A DNA stretch of 64,000 nt, from the NCBI RefSeq assembly GCF_003545715.1, contig NZ_QVNU01000005.1, positions 1 to 64,000 on the forward strand. Reading direction: 5' to 3'. Origin of the DNA: Taibaiella koreensis. GTDB taxonomy: Bacteria > Bacteroidota > Bacteroidia > Chitinophagales > Chitinophagaceae. This document shows, piece after piece, positions 16,439 through 25,634 of the stretch (its first letter is position 1; each line of letters opens with the position of its first letter). A program made the translations under genes and the position numbers. A model generated the notes under the pieces. It had not been told where the DNA came from and made no database searches. It was given only the letters and a program-made list of their open reading frames with translations.

Positions 16439-18385
16439 ATGGCCGGAACCTGGCAAAGCTTATTTTTACAGCGACAAAACCAAGATACTGTGCCCTTTCT
16501 TAACCGCTTCACAATCGTCATTTTCCTCTGGCTGGGCCTATTGCTCTGCTGCGCCTGCAACAACCGCAGTCCGGAACACCCTGCTGACAGAGGGAAGCTA
16601 CCGGATACCTTAGTCCGCTACTACAATGAGCTGATCATCGCGATAGATACTTTAAATCAGTCGAAGCAAAAGGCCCTTGTGGAAAGCGTTCTTTCCTTAC
16701 CCAGGGAGCAGGTTGGCCCTTACTATGCTTATTTCAAAGGCCTGCGCTACAAGCTGGCCGGGATTAAGGACAGCGCGCTGTATTGTTACCGGCTGATGCA
16801 GGCCGATACCGCTATACCCGGCCTGTACAGCCTGCAGCAGTATGCTCTTTTCAGCGCCGGTATCAGCGGAGAAAGCATTGTTCCTTCGGACAAGGTAGCC
16901 GCCATGCTCAAGGTAATACGGCAGGCGGAGCAAGAAAAGAGCATTTTCGTTTACCTGCTTTACGACCTGCTGGCCCAGACTTACTATATCAACGGCAATA
17001 TAGACAAGGCCGTCGCTTATACCGACCGCTACTTTCAATACCATCCGTTGCATGGAAGCCCCGTGATACAGCAGCGGTATCATGATATATCCTTTATGCT
17101 TGCGGCAAAAAGAGAACATGCGCAAGCGATGAAGCAGCACCTGGAGCAGGCCAGGGAACTGGCCCTGCGCCTGGGGGACAGTATGGCGCTGGCACGCACT
17201 TACGACTATGAAGGCCAGCTCCACTCCGTCAAAAAGGAACATGCGCAGGCCGTGGCAAGCACCCGGATTTTTTTCAACTACCTGAAACAGCATAACCTCT
17301 TAAAAAAATACGCCTTCAATAACCTGGCTACCTCCTTTGTACGGAACCAACAGCCCGATTCGGCCATCTACTACTATGAAGAGGCCATACAATGGGCCAG
17401 GCAACATCCCGGCGCCAGCCTCTTCGGCGAATACCAGGGGCTGGCCGAGGTCTACCGGAAGCAGGGCGATTACAAAAAGCAAGCCATTGCGCTCGACTCG
17501 GCTATTAATATCTTCGGCCGAAATGTCGCCACTATTGAAGCTGGGAAAATAGCGGAGCTGCAAACACGCTATGAGACCGAAAAGAAGGACCAGGCGATCG
17601 CGTCGCTGCAAACCTCCAACAGGCTCAGCCGGAGGCTGATCACGCAGCAGCGCTGGATCTTCCTGGCCACCAGCCTGTTGCTGGGCACCCTGGCGCTCAT
17701 TATCTACAATAGTTACCGCAGAAAGCTGCTACTGGCCAGAAATGAAAAGTTATCCCTGGAAAACAGGAAGCTGCTGCTGGAACAGAAAGCCTTGCAGCTG
17801 CAGCTGGATCCGCATTTTATTTACAATGCCGTGGCCAATATGCAGGGGCTTATCAGCAGCGACAAAAAGAAGGAAGCCAACGCTTACCTGGTCACCTTTT
17901 CCAGCCTCATGCGCAATATGCTGGAGCTGAACCGGCAGGACCTTATCTCTGTAGACGAAGAGATCAACGCGCTGGAGCACTATATACGGCTACAACAGAT
18001 GCGCTTTGAGAACGTGTTTGACTATAACATCGATACCGGAGACCTCGACACCTCAGAAATACAGATACCACCCATGCTGGTGCAGCCCTTTGTCGAAAAT
18101 GCGGTCGAGCATGGTTTCAAGAATATAGAGTACAAAGGAATGCTGCAAATTACCTTTACGGAAGAAGAGGGCTCGCTGCATATCAGCGTACGCGACAACG
18201 GCGTCGGCGCGATGGAGCAAGGTCGGCCGGAAAAAAAATCTTTATCGGGAGCCATTATCAGGGAAAGGCTGGATGTGCTGTTCAATCAGGAAAAAACGGT
18301 GGCCTATTTCAAAACGTATTCTTATACCCCGGAGCAAGGGAAAGGCTATCTCGTAGACTTATACATACCTTTGCTTACTGCCTAA
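16439..18385 (+). CDS. TPR-containing LytS-type sensor histidine kinase
   Basis: The ATG at 16439 gives 648 residues (an upstream TTG is less likely). An N-terminal hydrophobic segment ending in LLLCCACNN is a signal or lipoprotein-like sequence. TPR-like repeats fill about 40-370, a transmembrane helix lies near 405-425 (WIFLATSLLLGTLALIIY), and a short coiled coil leads to the His_kinase domain with LDPHFIYNAVANMQGL (His459) and a HATPase region (PFVENAVEHG, VRDNGVGA). The periplasmic TPR domain probably senses the signal. It is paired with the LytTR regulator 11 bases downstream. Confidence 0.9.
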   Translation: MAGTWQSLFLQRQNQDTVPFLNRFTIVIFLWLGLLLCCACNNRSPEHPADRGKLPDTLVRYYNELIIAIDTLNQSKQKALVESVLSLPREQVGPYYAYFKGLRYKLAGIKDSALYCYRLMQADTAIPGLYSLQQYALFSAGISGESIVPSDKVAAMLKVIRQAEQEKSIFVYLLYDLLAQTYYINGNIDKAVAYTDRYFQYHPLHGSPVIQQRYHDISFMLAAKREHAQAMKQHLEQARELALRLGDSMALARTYDYEGQLHSVKKEHAQAVASTRIFFNYLKQHNLLKKYAFNNLATSFVRNQQPDSAIYYYEEAIQWARQHPGASLFGEYQGLAEVYRKQGDYKKQAIALDSAINIFGRNVATIEAGKIAELQTRYETEKKDQAIASLQTSNRLSRRLITQQRWIFLATSLLLGTLALIIYNSYRRKLLLARNEKLSLENRKLLLEQKALQLQLDPHFIYNAVANMQGLISSDKKKEANAYLVTFSSLMRNMLELNRQDLISVDEEINALEHYIRLQQMRFENVFDYNIDTGDLDTSEIQIPPMLVQPFVENAVEHGFKNIEYKGMLQITFTEEEGSLHISVRDNGVGAMEQGRPEKKSLSGAIIRERLDVLFNQEKTVAYFKTYSYTPEQGKGYLVDLYIPLLTA

Positions 18386-18396
18386 AATGATCTGAA

Positions 18397-19134
18397 ATGA
18401 CTGTATACCTGCTGGAAGATGAGACCAATATTCTGAAACATATCCTGTCGCTGGTGCAGGACATTCCTTACCTGCAGCTGGTGGGCTATAGCGATACCGT
18501 AGCAAAGGCACGCCAGGAGCTACCCCGGCTGAAACCGGAGCTTATCCTGGCAGACATACAGCTCAAAGACGGCAACAGCTTTGAGCTATTCAAAGACAGC
18601 GATACAGATGCTCATACCATTTTTATCACTGCTTATAACCAGTATGCCATCGATGCGCTTAACCTTGGCGCCTTTGCCTATTTGCTGAAACCTGTGGACA
18701 CCGCTGTTTTTACCGATACGGTGCACCGGTGCTTTATCAAATCGGAGGCATACCGTTTCAGCAGGCAACAGCTGGAGCTCTCCGCCAGCCACTATGGCGG
18801 CAAGGGATCGCTGCAGCGGCTGGCCCTGAAAAGCCTGAGCTATACCCAGATCGTCGATATCGAAGACATCCTGTACTGCCAAAGCGACAAAGGATACACG
18901 ACTTTCCATCTCAAGAACGACAAGCCGGTGTTGGTATGTAAGGTCATCAAGGAATATGAAGCCCTGCTGCCGAAGGATATCTTTCTCAGGTGCCATCAAT
19001 CTTACCTGGTCAATACCCGCCATATCAGCAAATATTACAAGGCGGGCTATATCGAAATGGTAAACGGCATTGAAATTCCGATCTCTGAGCGAAAGAAAAG
19101 CTATGTACAGGAATTTATTGAAAGAGCCTTTTAA
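18397..19134 (+). CDS. LytTR-family response regulator
   Basis: The 245-residue protein has a receiver domain with acidic pocket E7-D8, phospho-acceptor Asp53 (LILADIQLKDG) and Lys in YLLKPVD. The C-terminal LytTR DNA-binding domain covers about 145-240 (VDIEDILYCQSDKGYTTFHL, FLRCHQSYLVNTRHI, IPISERKKSY). It is the cognate partner of the kinase immediately upstream. Confidence 0.95.
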   Translation: MTVYLLEDETNILKHILSLVQDIPYLQLVGYSDTVAKARQELPRLKPELILADIQLKDGNSFELFKDSDTDAHTIFITAYNQYAIDALNLGAFAYLLKPVDTAVFTDTVHRCFIKSEAYRFSRQQLELSASHYGGKGSLQRLALKSLSYTQIVDIEDILYCQSDKGYTTFHLKNDKPVLVCKVIKEYEALLPKDIFLRCHQSYLVNTRHISKYYKAGYIEMVNGIEIPISERKKSYVQEFIERAF

Positions 19135-19160
19135 AAAAATAACGACAGGTACTCCCGGTG

Positions 19161-19922
19161 TTATTGCTTCTCAGGCAGGTATTTCCAATAACGTTTGGGC
19201 ACGTGCTGCAGGTGCAGCTTCAGGTTTTTGCGGGCCTCGATATTCGTACTCTTGAAATACTGTTGCCATAACCGCTGAAAAAAGGCATCCCGTTCGTCTA
19301 ACAGGATCGTAATCGATACCTGCGGCAATGCAATCTCCTCCTCCTTCGTCATCTGTACCTCCGACACGGAACGGGTATCGTAAGCGATACCATAATGGCG
19401 GCTTACATCGTAGATCAGCCAGGCCTGGTCGGCATAGCGCTTCCGGAAAAAACCGGTCACCAACGGCAGCACGTTGTAATCCGGCTCAATGACCGCGAAA
19501 TACAGGCCGTCGTTACTTTTGCTGAAACGGGTAAAGGCTTTCCAGCGATGGCGTTCACGATCCACTTTTTTCAGCGTTTGCGCGAAGTACAGCACATCGG
19601 TATCCCCATAATTGCCGAGGATGCCAGTGTCGCCCCTGAATAACTGCAGCATAATCTTATAGGCCGACAACCAGGCTTGCGGATCTTCAGACAGGAACAC
19701 ACGAAAAAAATCGCGGGCGCGCTCCTCCCCCAGTCTTCGGGCCAGGCCCTGCTGCACACGCTTCGCCTTCATCGCATCGGTTAGGACTTCCCGATGCTCC
19801 CGGAAAAAATCGCTTTGGAAAACACTTGCCGTTATGGGGATAGTGTCGAACGCTTTCCTTTCAAAGCTTTCGAATACCACACAAAGGAAACCGGCATAGC
19901 TGCCGTCAAACACATAATACAT
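19161..19922 (-). CDS. TIGR03915-family putative DNA repair protein
   Basis: The 253-residue protein begins MYYVFDGSYAGFLCVVFESF and contains RVQQGLARRLGEERARDFFRVFLSEDP, DRERHRWKAFTRF and FRKRYADQAWLIYDVSRHYGIAYD, all typical of the TIGR03915 (DUF4130) family. These proteins nearly always accompany a TIGR03916 radical SAM protein and are predicted to act in DNA modification or repair; the reaction has not been shown to my knowledge. It starts three bases after the stop of its partner, a clear two-gene unit. Confidence 0.92.
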   Translation of the reverse strand: MYYVFDGSYAGFLCVVFESFERKAFDTIPITASVFQSDFFREHREVLTDAMKAKRVQQGLARRLGEERARDFFRVFLSEDPQAWLSAYKIMLQLFRGDTGILGNYGDTDVLYFAQTLKKVDRERHRWKAFTRFSKSNDGLYFAVIEPDYNVLPLVTGFFRKRYADQAWLIYDVSRHYGIAYDTRSVSEVQMTKEEEIALPQVSITILLDERDAFFQRLWQQYFKSTNIEARKNLKLHLQHVPKRYWKYLPEKQ

Positions 19923-19925
19923 CTC

Positions 19926-21179
19926 TCAAAAAAGGCTTAGCTGCGCCGGCGTTTTATTTTGGTATTTACTATGCGCCTGCTCCAGGATCAGGCTTTTCAC
20001 TTTGGCCATACAAAGATGACCTAAGGTGATGGGCGTATCGGCGCAACGCATAAAATGCCGGGCCCGGTTAAAGGCGATACCCATTTTGCGCAACTGGTAC
20101 TCGTGAAGCCGGCCGAATTGACGGGCCTGCACGATCTTCGTCGCCGACTGCCGGCCGATACCAGGGATCCTTATAATAGACTTATATGCCGCTACATTGA
20201 TATCTACCGGAAAAAATTCAGGATGGCGCAGCGCCCAGCTCAGCTTGGGATCAATATCCAGATCAAGCTGTGTATGACCAGCATCCAGTATCTCTTCCAG
20301 CCTGAAATCGTAAAAGCGCAGGAGCCAGTCGGTTTGGTAAAGGCGGTTTTCCCGCAGCAGGGGTGGCGCTGTTCCTACAGATGGTAATAAGGTGTTGTTG
20401 TTGTTAATGGGTATATAGCCACTGTAATATACCCGCTTCAGCTGGTAATCCTTATAGAATGTCTGCGCCACATTCATGATCTCGTAATCCGTCTCGGGTG
20501 TAGCGCCCACGACCAGTTGCGTGCTTTGGCCTGCCGGAACAAAGTGAGGCACATATCGCGACAAGGCCCCTTCTTCCCGGTACGCCTTTATCTGGTCGTT
20601 GACCAGCGCCAGGGGCTTTTTGACGGATTCATGATCCTTTTCCGGTGCCAGCATCTTCAGACCCGCTTCTGTAGGCAATTCCAGGTTGATGCTCATGCGA
20701 TCGGCATATAAACCCGCCTCCTTTACCAGTTCTGCGCTGGCTCCGGGAATCGTTTTGAGATGAATATAGCCGTTGTATCGCTCTTCGGTACGCAGCTTTT
20801 TTACGATGCGTAATAAACGCTCCATAGTAAAGTCGGCGTTCTTAAAAATACCCGAGCTAAGGAATAAGCCTTCGATAAAATTCCTCCGGTAAAAATTCAT
20901 GGTGAGGTCCACTACCTCCTCTACGGTAAAAGCGGCCCGCTTTATGTCGTTGCTTTTGCGGCTAACACAAAAAGCACAATCAAAAATGCAATGGTTCGTC
21001 AGCAGTATCTTGAGCAGGGAAACGCAACGACCATCTTCTGTATACGTATGGCAGATACCTGAAACGGAGGCATCGCCTACACCACCGGTATTTTTTCGTG
21101 TACTGCCACCTGAGCTGCAGCTAACATCATATTTAGCAGCATCCGCCAAGATCTTCAACTTCTCTTCTATTCTGTCCAC
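19926..21179 (-). CDS. TIGR03916-family radical SAM protein, putative DNA repair/modification
   Basis: The 417-residue protein uses a GTG start at 21179, since no in-frame ATG precedes it before an upstream stop. It carries the radical SAM cysteines Cys64, Cys68 and Cys71 in CIFDCAFC, which bind a 4Fe-4S cluster and S-adenosylmethionine. The C-terminal part has a helix-hairpin-helix (IPGIGRQSATKIVQARQFG), which fits binding of DNA. Together with the TIGR03915 protein downstream it forms a widespread pair predicted to repair or modify DNA. Confidence 0.93.
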   Translation of the reverse strand: MDRIEEKLKILADAAKYDVSCSSGGSTRKNTGGVGDASVSGICHTYTEDGRCVSLLKILLTNHCIFDCAFCVSRKSNDIKRAAFTVEEVVDLTMNFYRRNFIEGLFLSSGIFKNADFTMERLLRIVKKLRTEERYNGYIHLKTIPGASAELVKEAGLYADRMSINLELPTEAGLKMLAPEKDHESVKKPLALVNDQIKAYREEGALSRYVPHFVPAGQSTQLVVGATPETDYEIMNVAQTFYKDYQLKRVYYSGYIPINNNNTLLPSVGTAPPLLRENRLYQTDWLLRFYDFRLEEILDAGHTQLDLDIDPKLSWALRHPEFFPVDINVAAYKSIIRIPGIGRQSATKIVQARQFGRLHEYQLRKMGIAFNRARHFMRCADTPITLGHLCMAKVKSLILEQAHSKYQNKTPAQLSLF

Positions 21180-21292
21180 ACCTGTTTCTTTAAGGTAAGC
21201 AACATCTGCTTATTGATCCAAATATACCATCGCCAGAGGTAAATTCCCGAAGATTTTTCCCCCATACGCAGCCATTGATACCCGCCGAAAAG

Positions 21293-21324
21293 CCTTCACC
21301 AGAAAGGATTTCATCTGGCGAAGG
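21293..21324 (-). terminator. Terminator-like hairpin after the stress-protein gene
   Basis: CCTTCACCAGA (21293-21303) pairs with TCTGGCGAAGG (21314-21324) with one mismatch around a 10-base loop. It begins to the left of the stop codon at 21360 of the minus-strand gene and is followed on that strand by a short U-rich stretch. Confidence 0.45.
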
Positions 21325-21359
21325 TATTTTATAAAAGCGTAAAATATCCCATGTATTTC

Positions 21360-21866
21360 TTACAGATTCAGATCTCCCTCCCGGCCAATATCCAGCTTCG
21401 CTCCCGAAACGGCGCTAACGGCTACTTTTAAAATGGTGACCAGCTTATTGGTTTTATTGTCCCAATAATGCGCTTCCTTCGGAACCACCTTCAATACCCT
21501 GATGCGCTGGTCTGCCCTGCCTTGCTCAAACCATGCCGCGATCATTTTGTTCCAGTACTTGTCTATCCGGGCCTCATCGCGCGATACTTCCGCCACGCCA
21601 TTAACAGATAAAAAATTGTAGTCCCTGGTATCCGAGAACAGCAGGCTTACTTTATCGTTTTTCTGAAGGTTTTGAAAACTATCGCTATCCGAAGAGAACA
21701 GGAACCAGATATTGCCTTCGTCGTCCACCTCCTGCCGGCTCATGGGGATTGCGTAGACATAGTCGTCATCTGTCAACCGGGAGCAAAGCATACCAATATC
21801 GATCTTATCGATCATTGCTTTTAGCTTATCAATCGCCTCGCGATGGTGCAAATTTTCTGTGCTCAT
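21360..21866 (-). CDS. Pyridoxamine 5'-phosphate oxidase-like general stress protein
   Basis: The 168-residue protein fits the split-barrel FMN-binding family of general stress protein 26 type: KLKAMIDKIDIGMLCSRL, AIPMSRQEVDDEGNIWFLFSSDSDSF, KVSLLFSDTRDYNFLSVNGVAEVSRD and a terminal AHYWDNKTNK. Such proteins bind flavin or related cofactors; substrates are mostly unknown. It is transcribed alone, divergent from the hybrid kinase. Confidence 0.9.
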   Translation of the reverse strand: MSTENLHHREAIDKLKAMIDKIDIGMLCSRLTDDDYVYAIPMSRQEVDDEGNIWFLFSSDSDSFQNLQKNDKVSLLFSDTRDYNFLSVNGVAEVSRDEARIDKYWNKMIAAWFEQGRADQRIRVLKVVPKEAHYWDNKTNKLVTILKVAVSAVSGAKLDIGREGDLNL

Positions 21867-22146
21867 AATTTTTTTAGCTATAAATCGTGAAATGAAAGTG
21901 CTTATAAAAAGAACAAGCTATGCGGCAAAATGTTTCGGTCTCCAGGACTGCCGCGCTATATAATGATCAAAACTTACCGATTGTTCCAACCAAATGAGAA
22001 CACTTTATGTTATCCAAAGGAATTTGTTAAAGTACCCGGCAAAAAGCGTTTGGTCTTCACAATCAGTCGTTAAAGCACGTTTTATTATTTTCCTTTATTC
22101 CCTGTCGGTTAGTAAGTTTGCGTACAGACTGCGCTATCCAGAGCCA

Positions 22147-25100
22147 ATGGCAGACAACATGAAAAAAACCGATCCAAGATTGAATTTCCTTAAAGGCGGC
22201 GGGGAAACAGGAGCACTTTTGCGAACGCTGGATTGGGAGCAAACTTCCCTGGGAGATCCGGCATATTGGCCGCAAAGCCTTAAAACCTGTGTCCGGATCA
22301 TCCTTACCTCACGGCAACCCATGTTTGTATGGTGGGGCAAAGAACTGATCAATATCTACAATGAGGCTTACCGGTCGATCGTGGGTGGCAAACATCCCTG
22401 GGCTATGGGGAAGCCGGCCAGGGAAGTGTGGCGGGAGATATGGGACCAGGCAGGGCCCAGGGCCGAAACCGCCCTGACCACCAACGAAGGCACTTACGAC
22501 GAATCGCTACTGCTGATCATGGAACGTAACGGTTATCCGGAAGAAACCTATTATACGTTTTCCTATAGCCCCGTACCCGGCGACGATGGTATGCCGCAAG
22601 GTATTATCTGCGCCAATACCGACGATACCGAACGCATACTCAACGACCGGGAGCTCCGTACCCTGAAAGACCTGAGCAAAGGCTTTATCGACAGCAAAAC
22701 AGATGAAGATATCTACAACAGCACTATAAAAGTAATACAGGATAATCCCTGGGACTTCCCCTTCGCCTTACTCTACCGTGTGGCCGAGGAGCAGATTCTG
22801 TGCACCATGCATACCGGCAATCTTGCTGAAGGTACTTTTCCAATGGCCCTTTCGCCGGGCGAAGCGTCATCCTTTCAGATCGGCGAAGTGGTCGCCGATC
22901 TGAAAGCCAGAACAATTCCGGTACAGGATGCTTCATTGCCCGGTGGCGCCTGGAGCATCCCGCCCCATCAGGTGCTTGTGCTGCCTATAGCACAAAGCAG
23001 CAAAAAACAGGCCTATGGCGTATTGGTAGTCGGTATGAACCCTTACCGGCTGCTCAATGAGCGGTATACCAGCTTTTTTGAGCTGCTCACCGATCAGATA
23101 GCTACCGGCATCAGCAATGTAAGAGCTATTGAAGAAGAGCGCAGGCATATTGAATCGCTGATGGAGATCGACCGGGCGAAAACAGCATTTTTTAATAACG
23201 TCAGCCACGAGTTCAGAACGCCGCTGACCCTCATGCTAGGGCCGGTAGAAGAGCTGATCAAGCTACAACATGAAGCGCTGCCGCCGTTTTTCGGAGCATA
23301 TGCCGACGCGATTTACCGCAATGCGCAACGCTTGCTGAGGCTGGTCAACAGCTTGTTGGAATTTAGCCGTATCGAAGCCGGACGGATACAAGCACGGTTC
23401 TGCCCGGAAGATATCGCGACCATCACACGGGACCTGGCCAGCGGCTTCCGTTCCGTGATGGAGAAGGCCGGCCTTGCCTTCCGGGTACAATGCGATACAG
23501 TAAGCCTCCCGGTGTATATCGACTATGAAATGTGGGAGAAGATTGTGCTTAACCTGCTCTCCAACGCATTCAAGTACACGATGGAAGGCAGTGTGACGCT
23601 TAGCTTGCAGGAGAAAGAGAGCATGATTGTCCTGCGGGTGCAGGATACCGGCATCGGCATACCTGAAACGGAGCTTCCCCGTATGTTTGAGCGTTTTCAT
23701 CGTGTTGAGGGCAGTGCCGGACGCACCCATGAGGGCACAGGCATTGGCTTGTCCCTCATTCATGAACTCGTTAAGATACATAAAGGAAATATACGGATCA
23801 GCAGTACCGAGGGCAAGGGCAGCACGTTCACCGTTACGATACCGTCGGGCAAAGAGCACCTCCCACCAGAGCATGTAAGAGAAGAAACAGCGGTAGGCTA
23901 CCAGGGGCGGAATTCACTCCTGGCAGGGACATTCATCAACGAAGCGGCTTCGCTCCTGGGTGGCGACAAGGCCATGACCAGCACCCCAGCAGACAAAGAG
24001 CCATCGGATAAAAATACGCGGATACTAGTGGTTGACGATAATGCCGACATGCAGGCTTATCTGAGACGGCTGCTGGAAGATCATTATACTGTGTTTACCG
24101 CAGGTAATGGTCTCGAAGCCATAGACCAGTTGGATGATATACGGCCCGACCTGGTGATCAGCGACATCATGATGCCTCATATCGACGGGCACCAACTGGT
24201 CAAAAAAATACGTTCGGACGTGAACAAGCTGCGGCTACCAGTCATCCTGTTGTCGGCAAAAGCGGGTGAGGAAGCAAAAATGGAAGGCCTGGAAACCGGC
24301 GCTGACGACTATCTGGTAAAACCCTTCTCTGCCAAAGAATTGCTGATTAAAGTACGCTCGCAGATCAGCATCGCCAGAGCGCGCAATCATACCGGGGAGT
24401 TACTACGACAGCTTTTCATCAACGCCCCTATGGCTATTACTATCTTACGGGGCCCGCAATTCATTATCGAGCTGGCCAACGAGCTTGTGCTCCGGATCTG
24501 GGACCGGCAGCTGGAGGAGGTGCTTTTTAAACCCCTTATGGAGGCTATGCCCGAACTGGAGGGCCAGGGCTTCGATCTTTTGCTGCAAAGGGTTTATTAT
24601 ACGGGAGAGCGTTATGTAACCAACGAAAAAGAGATCGCCATAAAGCGCAAAGGGAAATTGGATAAGCTTTTTGTCAAGTTCATCTATGAGCCTTTGCATG
24701 AGCCCGACGGATCTATATCGGGCGTTATTGTACTGGCGCATGAGATTACAGACCTGGTCAATGCGCGCAGCAGGGCGCAAAAGAGTGCTGCAGAAATGCG
24801 CGAGCTGGTCAGGCAAAAGGATGAGTTCCTGAGCATTGCCAGCCACGAGCTCAAAACGCCGCTCACCAGCATGAAGGTCATTATCCAGATATTGGAAAGA
24901 TCAGAATTTCTTGATGATACGCTAAAAGGCTTTGTGGGTAAGGCTGCCAGACAAATGGACCGGTTGGTCCTCCTGGTCTCCGATCTGCTCGATGTGTCCA
25001 GCATCCAGGCCGGTAAAATAAAGTTTTACCCCGAACAATTCTCCCTGGGGGATATGCTCGACGATATTATAGAGCAGCACCACCGTGCTCAGAACAGCCA

Positions 25101-25488
25101 CAAAATACTGCTTCAGGGCGACACTTCGATTAACATGATTGCCGACAGAAGCAGGCTCGAGCAGGTGTTGAACAATCTTATCTCCAATGCGATCAAGTAC
25201 TCGCCGGATGCTGACACTGTTTATCTCAGGGCCGAGACCAGGCAAAACAATTTACATATCTCCATTAAAGACGAAGGGATCGGTATCCCTGCCGATAAAT
25301 TACCTATGGTATTTGAACGGTTTTTCCGCGTGGATGAATCCGGTAAAAATTTCTCGGGATTGGGCCTCGGTCTTTATATTTCCAAGGAGATCATCAAAAG
25401 ACATCGTGGCGAGATTGGCGTGGAAAACAACAAAGATAAAGGCTCACGCTTCTGGTTCACCCTGCCTCTTGCGGGCAAGGAGTCCTGA
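22147..25488 (+). CDS. Hybrid sensor with two histidine kinase cores (PAS-GAF-HK-REC-PAS-HK)
   Basis: I chose the ATG at 22147 (1113 residues) because a TAAGTTTG promoter element lies at 22113-22120, downstream of the farther start at 21994. In order: a PAS-like domain (RTLDWEQTSLGDPAYWPQSL, FVWWGKELINIYNEAY), a GAF-like domain, a HisKA with His354 (VSHEFRTPLTLM) and HATPase (RVQDTGIGIPE), a receiver with Asp673 (LVISDIMMPHIDG), a second PAS, a second HisKA with His900 (IASHELKTPLTSM) and a final HATPase (LGLGLYISKEI). No transmembrane helix is seen, so it should sense in the cytoplasm. The output partner is not in the window. Confidence 0.92.
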   Translation: MADNMKKTDPRLNFLKGGGETGALLRTLDWEQTSLGDPAYWPQSLKTCVRIILTSRQPMFVWWGKELINIYNEAYRSIVGGKHPWAMGKPAREVWREIWDQAGPRAETALTTNEGTYDESLLLIMERNGYPEETYYTFSYSPVPGDDGMPQGIICANTDDTERILNDRELRTLKDLSKGFIDSKTDEDIYNSTIKVIQDNPWDFPFALLYRVAEEQILCTMHTGNLAEGTFPMALSPGEASSFQIGEVVADLKARTIPVQDASLPGGAWSIPPHQVLVLPIAQSSKKQAYGVLVVGMNPYRLLNERYTSFFELLTDQIATGISNVRAIEEERRHIESLMEIDRAKTAFFNNVSHEFRTPLTLMLGPVEELIKLQHEALPPFFGAYADAIYRNAQRLLRLVNSLLEFSRIEAGRIQARFCPEDIATITRDLASGFRSVMEKAGLAFRVQCDTVSLPVYIDYEMWEKIVLNLLSNAFKYTMEGSVTLSLQEKESMIVLRVQDTGIGIPETELPRMFERFHRVEGSAGRTHEGTGIGLSLIHELVKIHKGNIRISSTEGKGSTFTVTIPSGKEHLPPEHVREETAVGYQGRNSLLAGTFINEAASLLGGDKAMTSTPADKEPSDKNTRILVVDDNADMQAYLRRLLEDHYTVFTAGNGLEAIDQLDDIRPDLVISDIMMPHIDGHQLVKKIRSDVNKLRLPVILLSAKAGEEAKMEGLETGADDYLVKPFSAKELLIKVRSQISIARARNHTGELLRQLFINAPMAITILRGPQFIIELANELVLRIWDRQLEEVLFKPLMEAMPELEGQGFDLLLQRVYYTGERYVTNEKEIAIKRKGKLDKLFVKFIYEPLHEPDGSISGVIVLAHEITDLVNARSRAQKSAAEMRELVRQKDEFLSIASHELKTPLTSMKVIIQILERSEFLDDTLKGFVGKAARQMDRLVLLVSDLLDVSSIQAGKIKFYPEQFSLGDMLDDIIEQHHRAQNSHKILLQGDTSINMIADRSRLEQVLNNLISNAIKYSPDADTVYLRAETRQNNLHISIKDEGIGIPADKLPMVFERFFRVDESGKNFSGLGLGLYISKEIIKRHRGEIGVENNKDKGSRFWFTLPLAGKES

Positions 25489-25536
25489 ACCCGGATTAAT
25501 TGTCGCCATTTCCCCTTTTGCCGGCATACAACAAAA

Positions 25537-25560
25537 ATCCCTGGCTATTATGCCAGGGAT
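25537..25560. terminator. Hairpin between convergent genes
   Basis: ATCCCTGGC (25537-25545), loop TATTAT, GCCAGGGAT (25552-25560): a perfect 9-bp stem between the hybrid kinase and the convergent type IX secreted protein. The U-run is weak on both sides. Confidence 0.6.
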
Positions 25561-25634
25561 CTTCAACATAGCCACCAACACACCCCGTGCCCGGTGATTT
25601 CCGGAATGCACTTATGAAAACGATACGGATCACG

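Noticed and set aside
21994-22146. N-terminal extension of the hybrid kinase
   Set aside because: The extension has no domain character and contains a TAAGTTTG promoter element at 22113-22120; the ATG at 22147 fits the PAS domain start.
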